This document shows, piece after piece, positions 43,310 to 51,355 of a stretch of DNA of 64,000 nucleotides. The stretch lies in NCBI RefSeq assembly GCF_903181435.1, contig NZ_CAEUHO010000001.1:806001-870000 (forward strand). The letters run 5' to 3'. Under the pieces are notes generated by a model. That model had not been told where the DNA came from, did no database searches, and saw nothing but the letters and a program-made list of their open reading frames with translations. The position numbers were made by a program, and so were the translations under genes. The stretch comes from Bacteroides acidifaciens. Its GTDB lineage: Bacteria; Bacteroidota; Bacteroidia; Bacteroidales; Bacteroidaceae. Each line of letters begins with the position of its first letter. Within the stretch, counting starts at the first letter, position 1.

Positions 43310-44194
43310 CTCGGCAAAGGAGACATCGTGGCGATGAACCGTGTCTACATTGACTATGAATACAATCTTTCATCTTTCACCGATTTGTATGAAACCGTCT
43401 GTTTATCGCACTTTCCGAACGTTGATAGTTCATTTTCAATCTTTCACCACATCATTCATCTTTCACCACTTACCACACTCAAAACTACCGCTACTTTCCG
43501 CCCAAAGTATTAATAGATAAGTTCCTTTTCATTAATTATAAACTTCCTTTCTATTAATTACAAACTTTCTTTCTATTAATCACAAACTTTAAATGCAAGT
43601 TCCGTTTTTATAAACGCAAGCTTTGATTATAAAAATAAAGCTTGCAATTTTATAATCAAAGCCTTCATTTATAGTTTCTAATCAGTAAAGAACAACTTTG
43701 CTATTAATCAAAAGCAACTTTACATTTAATAGAAAGGAAGTTATCTATTAATAGACTGCGGGGAAAGTAGTATGTTCCAAGACCCTATGGGTTCCGGAGG
43801 ACATTCCGTAAAGATATGAATACGATTTACACGACCGGACGAGTACGAATCAAGCCCGGAAAAGAATGACTTAGATGAACGCCGCATACGGTGAAAGATG
43901 ACAGATGCCGATTGTTTGCATTTTCATCTTTCACCGTCATGAAACACCTATGAATAAAGAGTTTCAAGAAGAAGGTGAAAGATTGAAAGATAAAAAGCTG
44001 TTTTGCTATTGATTGCTTTTATCTTTTCCCTTCCTATCCATCCGCCCTGCTTCCATTTCATGTCCGCAGGCATCTGGTTGGTTACGGAGTTATATGTTGA
44101 CTTCTACAGTCTGTTCAACAACCCCGAAAAAGACTGGGAAAGCCTGCTACTAGAGGCATCCGGCGCACCACCTGAACCTTCGCTGTTTGAATGA
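43310..44194 (+). pseudogene. IS4-family transposase remnants
   Basis: At 43310-43360 the frame reads LGKGDIVAMNRVYIDYE, the segment around a catalytic Asp in Bacteroides IS4-type transposases. Earlier sequence (43226-43310) reads as the same family only with a frame change. At 44090-44194 the frame reads LYVDFYSLFNNPEKDW and ends PPEPSLFE-stop, the C-terminus of the same family. The roughly 230 residues normally between them, including the rest of the DDE core, are missing and replaced by non-coding repeat DNA. Confidence 0.7.
43509..43750. repeat. 22-bp periodic repeat array inside the IS4 derivative
   Basis: Four exact 22-bp units begin at 43509, 43531, 43553 and 43575, each opening ATTAAT and containing AACTT or AAGTT. 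Diverged units continue to about 43750. In the middle a perfect 15-bp inverted repeat, GCTTTGATTATAAAA (43620-43634) with its complement at 43648-43662, forms a hairpin. Words and spacing match the array at 8558-8803. Confidence 0.75.
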
Positions 44195-44302
44195 GGGGCT
44201 TGGAAAACGCAAAAACAGAATCGACCATCGTAGAATCAACGGTCGAGACATATGTTTTTTACTTTTTCAAGTTTTATCGGACAGCAATAAATATAAATTA
44301 GG

Positions 44303-44352
44303 AAACGGTGAATAATCAGTGGAGAATCTCCTCTATTATTCACCGTTTTATT
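44303..44352. terminator. bidirectional terminator after tnaA
   Basis: Perfect 14-bp arms AAACGGTGAATAAT (44303-44316) and ATTATTCACCGTTT (44335-44348), with a further GGAGA/TCTCC stem inside. It lies 60 bp beyond the tnaA stop on the minus strand. The IS4 derivative was inserted just beside it. Confidence 0.85.
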
Positions 44353-44411
44353 TGGTTACTTCTCTTTCTTGTTCGCTTGTTAGCTTGATGCGCCTGACGA
44401 GCATTTCCTGT

Positions 44412-45791
44412 TTATACGGACAGCCTTTCTAATTGGACTGTGAAATGCCGCATTAAAGGAGCTTCCCAAGCGATACGTACTCCGCGGGTAATGCTTTCCC
44501 TGCGTTCGTATACATTTTTGAGGGCGGCGGCTATTACGTTCATATGATTGTCCGTGTACACCCTGCGGGGAATGGCAAGACGTAGTAAGTCAAGTCCGTT
44601 GAACCGGTTTTCATGAGTAATCGGATCGCGGTCGGCAAGGATATAGCCGATTTCGCATCCGCGGATACCGGCTTCCAGATAGAGTTCGATGGTCAGTGTC
44701 TGTGCCGGAAATTCTTCCTTAGGTACGTGCGTCAGCACTTTGGGCGCATCAATGAAAATGGCATGACCGCCGGCAGGACGCTGATAGGGGATTCCGTATT
44801 CATCCAGTTTCTTTGCCAAATATTCTACTTGTTTGATGCGTGTTTCGAGATTATCGAATTCAGTGTTTTCATCCAGTCCGATGGCGAGTGCGTTCATGTC
44901 CCGTCCGTTCATTCCGCCGTAAGTGAGATACCCTTCGTATTGCACGCAGAAGCCTTTTGCGCCTTCGTACCAGTCTTCGCGCCGTGTGGCTATGAATCCG
45001 CCCATGTTGACTATTCCATCTTTCTTGGCACTCATTGTCATGCCGTCGGCAAGGGAGAACATCTCTTTCGTAATTTCTTTGATAGATTTATCTTGATAAC
45101 CTTCTTCACGCATTTTGATAAAGTAAGCGTTTTCAGCGAAGCGTGCGGAGTCGAAAAGTACCGGCTTGCCGTATTTGTCGGCGATAGCTCTTACTTCACG
45201 TAAGTTTTGCATGGATACGGGCTGTCCGCCGGCTGTGTTGTTGGTGATGGTTACGATGATAAAGGGGATACGTTCTGCATGTTCTGTCAACGCTTTCTGT
45301 AATTTATCAGGGTCTACGTTTCCTTTGAACGGGAGTTCTAGTTGTGTCTGTTTGGCTGCATCAATGGTGCAGTCTAATGCGGTGGCATGGCGTCCTTCGA
45401 TATGTCCTTTGGTGGTGTCGAAGTGTGAATTTCCGGGTACGATGTCTCCTTCGTGTACCAAATAGGAGAAAAGTACATTTTCTGCGGCACGTCCCTGATG
45501 TGTCGGAATGATATACTCAAATCCGGTCAGTTTCGTAATCATCTCTTTCAGTTTGAAGAAAGATGTCGCACCGGCATAACTTTCATCACCGAGCATCATT
45601 CCAGCCCATTGGCGGTCGCTCATGGCTCCTGTTCCTGAGTCGGTTATGAGGTCTATATAAACTTGTTCTGATTTGAGTTGGAAGACGTTGTAATGCGCTT
45701 CTTTAATCCATTGCTCGCGTTCTTCACGAGTGCTTTTACGGATGGGTTCTACCATCTTTATTTTCCATGATTCAGCAAAAGGTAATTCCAT
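44412..45791 (-). CDS. tnaA: tryptophanase
   Basis: A 459-residue PLP enzyme that splits tryptophan into indole, pyruvate and ammonia. I chose the ATG at 45791 (MELPFAESWKIKMVEP), which gives the usual length; the open frame upstream runs into IS66 DNA and is not coding. The PLP lysine lies in MSAKKDGIVNMGG. GTGAMSDRQWAGMM and the TNNTAGGQPVSM cofactor region are conserved. Tyrosine phenol-lyase is the close relative, but B. thetaiotaomicron has a proven tryptophanase of this type. It is monocistronic, with a promoter box at 45847 and a strong terminator. IS66 sits 120 bp upstream. Confidence 0.9.
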   Translation of the reverse strand: MELPFAESWKIKMVEPIRKSTREEREQWIKEAHYNVFQLKSEQVYIDLITDSGTGAMSDRQWAGMMLGDESYAGATSFFKLKEMITKLTGFEYIIPTHQGRAAENVLFSYLVHEGDIVPGNSHFDTTKGHIEGRHATALDCTIDAAKQTQLELPFKGNVDPDKLQKALTEHAERIPFIIVTITNNTAGGQPVSMQNLREVRAIADKYGKPVLFDSARFAENAYFIKMREEGYQDKSIKEITKEMFSLADGMTMSAKKDGIVNMGGFIATRREDWYEGAKGFCVQYEGYLTYGGMNGRDMNALAIGLDENTEFDNLETRIKQVEYLAKKLDEYGIPYQRPAGGHAIFIDAPKVLTHVPKEEFPAQTLTIELYLEAGIRGCEIGYILADRDPITHENRFNGLDLLRLAIPRRVYTDNHMNVIAAALKNVYERRESITRGVRIAWEAPLMRHFTVQLERLSV

Positions 45792-45846
45792 TGTAGTATA
45801 TTTAAGTGTTTTACTTGACGAATGTAGTGGTAATTTATGAAAGATA

Positions 45847-45854
45847 CAAAAATA
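45847..45854 (-). promoter_or_regulatory. -7 promoter box of tnaA
   Basis: Minus-strand TATTTTTG fits the TAnnTTTG consensus and lies 56 bp upstream of the chosen start. The IS66 end is only about 58 bp further upstream, so any distal operator has been displaced. Confidence 0.5.
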
Positions 45855-46004
45855 TAATAACTTTTTGTTAGTGGTGCGATGGTGGAATATTTCCTTAGAT
45901 GCAGGAATTCTGTAAACATCCGATAAAGTACCCGTTGTCTCCGTTATATTCTCATTGCACCTTTGCCTCTGCAATATTGCATGAACTTCTAGCATATCTT
46001 CATT

Positions 46005-46337
46005 ATGACAAAAGAACAATTTTCTTCTTTACAGGAACTGCATTGTTTAAGCGGTCTGAGTCTTCTGAAATTTCTGCAACGTGAACATGTCAGTTACTCC
46101 ACGTACAATTATTGGAAACGTAAATCTTCCAGTGTTCCCGTTCACGAGACATCTGCTCCCCAATCAGTCTTAGCCCCCATCAGCCTGAAGTCCCCCTGTA
46201 TTGCTTCCTCCTCTTCCGTTTCCGGAATGACCCTGTTGTTTCCTAATGGCGTCCGTGCCCATTTGGGTGCCGGTATGGAAGAAGCCGCTTGCCGTTTGAT
46301 TAACCAATACGCTTGTTGCCATGTTCTGCCTGAATGA
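46005..46337 (+). CDS. tnpA: IS66 accessory protein TnpA
   Basis: A 110-residue protein with the layout of IS66 TnpA. The N-terminal half has a helix-turn-helix-like part (SLLKFLQREHVSYSTYNYWKRK); a variable Ser/Pro-rich linker follows, and a short beta-rich end (MTLLFPNGVRAHLG). The last 17 bases overlap the expected tnpB start (ATG 46321), the usual translational coupling of these elements. The frame is intact, unlike the two following genes. Confidence 0.75.
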   Translation: MTKEQFSSLQELHCLSGLSLLKFLQREHVSYSTYNYWKRKSSSVPVHETSAPQSVLAPISLKSPCIASSSSVSGMTLLFPNGVRAHLGAGMEEAACRLINQYACCHVLPE

Positions 46338-46682
46338 TACTATTTTCTCTGCCCCGGCAGGACTGATATGCGCAAAGGGATCAGTTCCCTCTGCGGTGTG
46401 GTACACGAGCGTATGGGCTGCAGTGTCAGGAACGGTGGTGTATTCATCTTCATTGGCAGCAGCCGTAAATTGATGAAGCTTCTCCATGCCGAGGATGGCG
46501 GTCTGGTGATGTATGTCAAGCGTCTTGAAGCCGATCATTTCAAAGTTCCCGAATATGATGAGAAATCGCGCAGCTATCCGATGGAATGGCGTGACCTTGT
46601 CATTATGGTGGAAGGAATCCAGGAATCTCTCGGGCAGCGTTTGAAACGTCTGAGGGCGGAGCGAAATGTATATACAGTATAA
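46321..46682 (+). pseudogene. tnpB: IS66 TnpB (Orf2), apparent frameshift near the start
   Basis: From 46368 a clean frame reads MRKGISSLCGVVHERM and continues through FIFIGSSRKLMKLLHAEDGG, typical of IS66 TnpB, to 46682. The family normally begins about 16 residues earlier. The expected ATG at 46321 (M-F-C-L-N-D) is one base out of frame with YYFLCPGRTDMRKG; a single missing base near 46338 would restore a full-length protein. Either the element is decayed or translation now starts at 46368. Confidence 0.65.
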
Positions 46683-46755
46683 AAATAGATGTCGTATTCC
46701 TTGTCTGTCCGGGATATATTTTGTACATTTATAGTGTAATTAAAAGAAACGGATT

Positions 46756-48347
46756 ATGACCCAGGAAGAGATGCTTTCACAGACGAACTCAATGCTGCAA
46801 TCCCTGCAGCAGGTGAACGCATTCCAGGCTGAGACCATTATCAGGCTTACCCGGCAAAATGAATCCTTACAGAACCGTCTCAATGAGCTGACGGCTCAAG
46901 TCGCATGGCTGAACCGCCATGCTTTTCGGTCACAAGTCAGAGAAACTCCCGTCTCTTGATTCCAACCAGCCTGACCTGTTCGGTGACTTTCTTCCAGATA
47001 ACGCGGCTGAACTGGAAGAAGCGCGTGAAGTAGCGGTGCAGACAATCACAAAAGAAACGGTGGAGAGCAAGAAACGGGAACGGAATAACCGCAGGATAAT
47101 GGAAGGTCTTCCCGTACTTGAAAGGGTAATCATCGAACCGGAAGACATTGACCTGGAACTGTACAGGAAGATTGGTGAGGAAGTGACCCGTGTGGTGGAA
47201 CATAAGCCCGGACAACTTTATATAAAGGAGATTGTACGGCCCCAAGTATGCCCTTAAAAACAACACTTCACTTCCACCGGTCGGCAGAAAAGGAGTGGAA
47301 ATAGCCGCCATGCCGCTGTTGCCTATATACAAAGGAATAGCGGGACCTACACTTTTGGCGGAGATACTCCTACAGAAATATGAGTATCATCTTCCTTTCT
47401 ACCGCCAGGTGAAACAGTTGCATCACCTGGGCTTCAAAGCTAGTGAAAGTACCGTAGACGGATGGTTCAAGCCTGCGGTTGAACTTCTCAAGCCACTTTA
47501 CGAGGTACTCAGGCAGGAAATCATGAAATCCGACTACATACAGGGGGATGAAACGACCGTACCTGTACTGGACAAGGCAGGACATCAGACCAACAAGGAA
47601 TACTTGTGGATGGTCAGGGCGGTAGTCGAACGACTGGTGCTTTTCCATTATGACAAAGGCTCACGGTCAGGTACGGTGATAGGGCAACTGGCTAAAGACT
47701 TCAAGGGTTATTTCCAATGTGACGGCTTTGAGGGTTACGAATCGGCTTTCAAGGGCAACCCGAATGTGCGCCTTGTTAACTGCATGGCTCATATACGCAG
47801 GTATTTTGAGCAGGCACTTGCTGAAAACAGGCAGATGGCGGAACATGCCTTAAAAGAAATACAGCTTCTATATCGCATAGAACATGACTGTGACCAGAAG
47901 CAGCTTACAGAAAATGAACGGATGGAAAAACGTCAGGAACTTGCCGGCCCCATTATGGATGCCTTGAAACTATGGATGGAAACAGAAGGGATAAAATACA
48001 GCCCAAACAGCCTGACCGGGAAGGCGATAACCTATGCCTATACCCACTGGGAGAATATGATGAGGTATCTGCAGGATGGACGTATCCAGATTGATAACAA
48101 TCTGGCGGAAAATGCCATCTGGTCAATCACATTCGGTAGAAAGAATTACCTGTTCTGTGGAGATCATCAGGCGGCCGTCAGCATGAGTGTCGTCTGTTCG
48201 TTGCTGGCGACGTGCAAAGCGCATAAAGTAAATCCGCGCACGTATCTGAATGACGTTATAGCAAGAATGCCATATATGCAGAAGGCAAATTATGGGCAAC
48301 TGCTACAAATGTTGCCACACAAATGGAAAGAAAGGAATAAAGAATGA
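46756..48347 (+). pseudogene. IS66 transposase, broken by two single-base frameshifts
   Basis: Three frames make up one transposase. 46756-46919 encodes the N-terminal coiled coil (MTQEEMLSQTNSMLQ...AWLNR). An extra base at about 46920 breaks the expected RQLFGHKSEKLPS. The second frame runs to 47257. An extra C in the CCCC run at 47240-47243 interrupts VRPKYALKNNTSLPP, and the third frame (to 48347) holds the DDE domain and C-terminus (DNNLAENAIWSITFGRKNYLF). Removing both bases would restore a protein of about 528 residues, normal for IS66. Confidence 0.85.
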
Positions 48348-48426
48348 GAGAGATACAACTATAGATGGCTGCATACTTGAAAAGGAGATACAGCCTTTTT
48401 TATAGTGTACTTTATCGGATGCTTAC

Positions 48427-48949
48427 AGTTCACTGATTGTTTCCGCATAATTGAATGTTTGGTAAGAAGGCAAGTCAAGAAGCCATGAAAGCAGGTATTT
48501 CTTGGTAAAAGTATGTATGTCTTTGATTTTAAACTATTGCTAATAAGCTCCGCAGGACAGATTATATAGTAAGCAGTTTCTGATCGGTAAAGATTGGATA
48601 ATTGTTATTACTGAACCTCTGGCATTAGAACTTGAGTGAAGACTCGTAAACATCGCAGATATACATATATACTTTTATAAGTTTTAATTCTTTCACCTTG
48701 GGGGGAGCATAATTAGAAAAATAAGTGGTTTTATTCTTCTGATATAATGATTTTCAAGGAGATTAGAAAATTGACTAATGAGATAATTGGTTGAGTAATA
48801 GTATTTTGACAAGCGAAAAGGTAGAGGATTGTCAACTGCTGATTCGCATTATTAAATAATGCCGAAGTTCATGCTTGAAAAGAACATGAACTTCAGTATT
48901 GTTAGGTAGTAAATAATATAGTTACATTATGTTGTTTTAATGTATGGAT
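48427..48949. other. AT-rich intergenic region between IS66 and the MACPF gene
   Basis: No supportable gene is present. The only clear structure is a hairpin, GAAGTTCATG (48864-48873) with CATGAACTTC (48885-48894), 56 bp beyond the MACPF stop on the minus strand; it is a plausible terminator for that gene. The rest is AT-rich with frequent stops in all frames. Confidence 0.5.
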
Positions 48950-50389
48950 TTAGTTCTTTAATAGTGTCCAATAAAAAGTACTATCATTTGCAATAATGTT
49001 GTTATAGAATTTGAGATCATAGGATGATAAATATTGATTGTTTGATAAATTCTTTAGTGTAAAAAAACTGTCATCAATAAAGTTTATTTCCCATTGTTGA
49101 GTCTTATTGTGTTTATTAGCCGTATATTTAAGAGTATTGTCTAAGTAGTCATTATTTCTTCTTTTAAATTTAGCATAATTAGTTTCTTGCTGTAAAATAA
49201 AAATACATTTTGGGAAAAATATTGAAGGGCGTGACATAACTAAGCCATAAGGAAGCAATTCCATTTTAGAGGTTTGACTGTTTTCAGATAATATACCTGT
49301 TTCTATATTGTTATTATAAAGAATTCCTTTTGGTGATGCAAGCATGTTCTCTATTTCATTATTAGAATCTTTGAGTTGTAGAGCAAATTCAATATTCTTT
49401 TTCTTACCTGGGTCATCTATGAATTCACTGAGTAAATAGATTTTTGTATCTGGATTACCTATTCCTATGAGTGATTCGGTTTCAGTAGATACACTATTAA
49501 TCCAACCTGTATAATCAAAAGATACATTGTCTAATTTTCCATTAGGATCCTGACTTATTATTGAAGTTACAGTTTGGGAACCACCTTGTGTTTTGATATA
49601 AATATTTACATTGTTAAAACTGTTGAATAAATTACTGTCATAGTGAACATTTGCCGTGATTGATGACATTAAGAAATTAGATGATGCTTTGAATTCTTGA
49701 ACCTGTGTTGCTGATGTACTTGTATATTTACCTGTATAAAATGCGGAAAATTTGCCTCCTAATAGTATATCAGTCATAACATGTGTACCATATTTTTCAA
49801 CTAACTCTTTACCTGATAAACTTTTTAAATCGGATAAAAATACATCTGTGAAAAAATATTTAAGTCTTGATGGTGTTGTGTATGGTAGGGTTAGCCTTCG
49901 TGTCATTTTGAGTGCATCAACTCTGTAAAAAGCGTTTCTTTCCTCTTTAGTTCCTCCTGAATTTATTGTTGCTTCTAGATCTAATGAAAATAATTTTAAA
50001 ATTTTGTCTCCGATATTTGCAGTGGCATGTATATTGAGATTTTCTGTTAATGTATATATTGATGATCCGTATGCTGTTTTTGTTTCTGTCTTACCGTGTA
50101 ATATGGATGTTTCAATATCTGCAGGAGTAAATATAACTTCTTGTCCAGTGATAGGATCCCGTCCTAGTCCTTTTTGAAGTCGTTCTAAATCTATTACTTT
50201 GGCTTTTGCATATAAAGGGTCTTGGAAATCAGAATAGAAACAATTATACCCATAACCGAGTAAATCATATTCACCGTCACCTGCACTTCTTGTTGTTACT
50301 ATGTTTTTTTCTAATTTATCAATAATAAGTTCTTCCTCTGAACATGCCAATATACAAAAGAATAGTAAAAAAGTGATGAGTTTATTCAT
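48950..50389 (-). CDS. MACPF-domain lipoprotein (putative pore-forming or antibacterial protein)
   Basis: A 479-residue protein. A lipoprotein signal (LLFFCILAC, lipid Cys at residue 16) sends it to the outer membrane. The MACPF signature YGTH-x7-GG is intact at residues 200-212 (YGTHVMTDILLGG), inside a domain of about 90-330. The last 130 residues (QQETNYAKFKRRN...WEINF...) look like a separate beta-rich, possibly beta-trefoil binding domain. Several Bacteroides MACPF proteins (BSAPs) are secreted toxins against related strains, others have no known role. It lies 119 bp after the DUF4465 gene of the B12 operon, with a hairpin between. The gene is much more AT-rich than its neighbours, which suggests acquisition. 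Confidence 0.87.
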   Translation of the reverse strand: MNKLITFLLFFCILACSEEELIIDKLEKNIVTTRSAGDGEYDLLGYGYNCFYSDFQDPLYAKAKVIDLERLQKGLGRDPITGQEVIFTPADIETSILHGKTETKTAYGSSIYTLTENLNIHATANIGDKILKLFSLDLEATINSGGTKEERNAFYRVDALKMTRRLTLPYTTPSRLKYFFTDVFLSDLKSLSGKELVEKYGTHVMTDILLGGKFSAFYTGKYTSTSATQVQEFKASSNFLMSSITANVHYDSNLFNSFNNVNIYIKTQGGSQTVTSIISQDPNGKLDNVSFDYTGWINSVSTETESLIGIGNPDTKIYLLSEFIDDPGKKKNIEFALQLKDSNNEIENMLASPKGILYNNNIETGILSENSQTSKMELLPYGLVMSRPSIFFPKCIFILQQETNYAKFKRRNNDYLDNTLKYTANKHNKTQQWEINFIDDSFFTLKNLSNNQYLSSYDLKFYNNIIANDSTFYWTLLKN

Positions 50390-50434
50390 AAGTTTATTGT
50401 GTAAAATATTATTTTATTTGAGAGAAGTCTGAAA

Positions 50435-50492
50435 AGTAACTATTTAGTTTCCATACCAGAGAGTATATTCTTATAGGGACTAAATAGTTACT
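50435..50492 (-). terminator. terminator or attenuator between the DUF4465 and MACPF genes
   Basis: Perfect 14-bp arms AGTAACTATTTAGT (50435-50448) and ACTAAATAGTTACT (50479-50492). On the minus strand the stem is followed by TTTTC. It lies 16 bp after the DUF4465 stop and 45 bp before the MACPF start. Confidence 0.7.
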
Positions 50493-50508
50493 CGAAAAGA
50501 TTTATGTT

Positions 50509-51321
50509 TTAATTGACATCTTCGATAAGAGTAATCCCATCAAGACAGAAATAGGTAGGAGTCATTGCACCCCAATCGTTATTCTTAGTTGTCTGTAATT
50601 CAAATTTTAGTCCTTCAGTTTTTCCTAAAGAGGTGAGGTCTACCCACTTCCATTCATCTACTAGATTAGTCCCTTGCGCTAAGTAGTATTCTACTTTTTT
50701 TGTTTTATCTATATTGTAAATAATTACCTTGAATGAATCATTACTATCAAATTTATCTTCTTCACCATGTTCATGAAAATAGTCGCTCCCTTCTTTCATA
50801 CTATTATAGGCATACATACAATTAGTTATAAATAAGCCTTTTACTTGATACGCTTTCTTATTATTGGAATTATTGTTGTCTTTGAAGCGTATAGCAGCTT
50901 CTTTGTCGTTATTAGCACCAATTTTATAGCCAGAGGATCCTACAATAATATAAGTATTATTCTTTACGCCTTTTTTAGGGACAGCACTGTAGTTACCGGA
51001 TGTAAGATTAGTAAAACCGAAAGCATCCATACCAAACCCATATGAAGATGATACACAGTCAAACTCAAAAGCCTTTGTATTATCCAGTAAATAAGTTAAA
51101 TAATAAGGAGTATTTCCCTGTTTCCAACTTTCTGCCGGATTCTCTGTATCTCCCAAATAAAGTGTTTCTGCTTCAGTTAATAGATTCTCGAAGTTAACAA
51201 CAATCTCTTTTGTTTCATCACCACCTTTTATTTCATCACCACCTTTTGTTTCATCGTTATCATCACTACATCCGCAAAAAGCAAATATGGATACTAATAA
51301 GAATAAAGATAACTTTTTCAT
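50509..51321 (-). CDS. DUF4465-family lipoprotein of the B12 locus
   Basis: A 270-residue exported lipoprotein: signal peptide with lipobox FAFCGC (Cys about residue 18), then a short acidic repeat (DETKGGDEIKGGDETK, three copies of a Gly-Gly-Asp-Glu unit) and a DUF4465 jelly-roll (about 45-268). DUF4465 proteins accompany BtuG/BtuB genes in Bacteroides, and surface lipoproteins of such loci bind cobalamin. This makes a corrinoid-binding role plausible but unproven. It lies 34 bp after the BtuG-like gene. Codon use is AT-rich, like the MACPF gene. Confidence 0.78.
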   Translation of the reverse strand: MKKLSLFLLVSIFAFCGCSDDNDETKGGDEIKGGDETKEIVVNFENLLTEAETLYLGDTENPAESWKQGNTPYYLTYLLDNTKAFEFDCVSSSYGFGMDAFGFTNLTSGNYSAVPKKGVKNNTYIIVGSSGYKIGANNDKEAAIRFKDNNNSNNKKAYQVKGLFITNCMYAYNSMKEGSDYFHEHGEEDKFDSNDSFKVIIYNIDKTKKVEYYLAQGTNLVDEWKWVDLTSLGKTEGLKFELQTTKNNDWGAMTPTYFCLDGITLIEDVN

Positions 51322-51355
51322 GTTTTTGCTCTAATTTTAATTATTAATAGTTTGA

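Larger units (their letters stand above)
43164..44289. mobile_element. 1.13-kb non-autonomous IS4-derived element with intact target duplication
   Basis: The ends are inverted repeats: attgctgtccgataaaact at 43165-43183 and its exact complement at 44270-44288, 20 bp if the outer T/A pair is counted. The flanks carry a 9-bp direct repeat AATATAAAT (43155-43163 and 44290-44298), the expected target duplication. The inside has no complete transposase, only two fragments of an IS4-family one, a hairpin at the left end (TGACACCT/AGGTGTCA, 43209-43229) and a 22-bp repeat array. It must have been moved in trans by a full-length relative. Confidence 0.85.
45912..48426 (+). mobile_element. IS66-family insertion sequence, decayed
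   Basis: A 2515-bp element bounded by 20-bp inverted repeats with one mismatch: gtaaacatccgataaagtac (45912-45931) and the complement of gtaagcatccgataaagtac (48407-48426). It holds the three-gene set of IS66: tnpA, tnpB and a DDE transposase. The transposase is broken by two frameshifts and tnpB seems shifted near its start. The 8-bp flanks (GGAATTCT and AGTTCACT) do not match, so no target duplication remains. Confidence 0.88.

Noticed and set aside
43328..43513. 61-residue ORF as a gene of its own
   Set aside because: Its first residues are a fragment of an IS4 transposase; the rest runs into repeat DNA.
43509..43750. CRISPR array in the IS4 derivative
   Set aside because: Contiguous 22-bp units without spacers; the array lies inside a transposon-ended element.
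45792..46019. 76-residue N-terminal extension of tryptophanase
   Set aside because: The extension is read from IS66 sequence and the tnaA leader; the normal 459-residue protein starts at 45791.
48455..48508. 17-codon ORF (MFGKKASQEAMKAGISW)
   Set aside because: Too short, no neighbour support and no family; at most a scrap of a lost gene.
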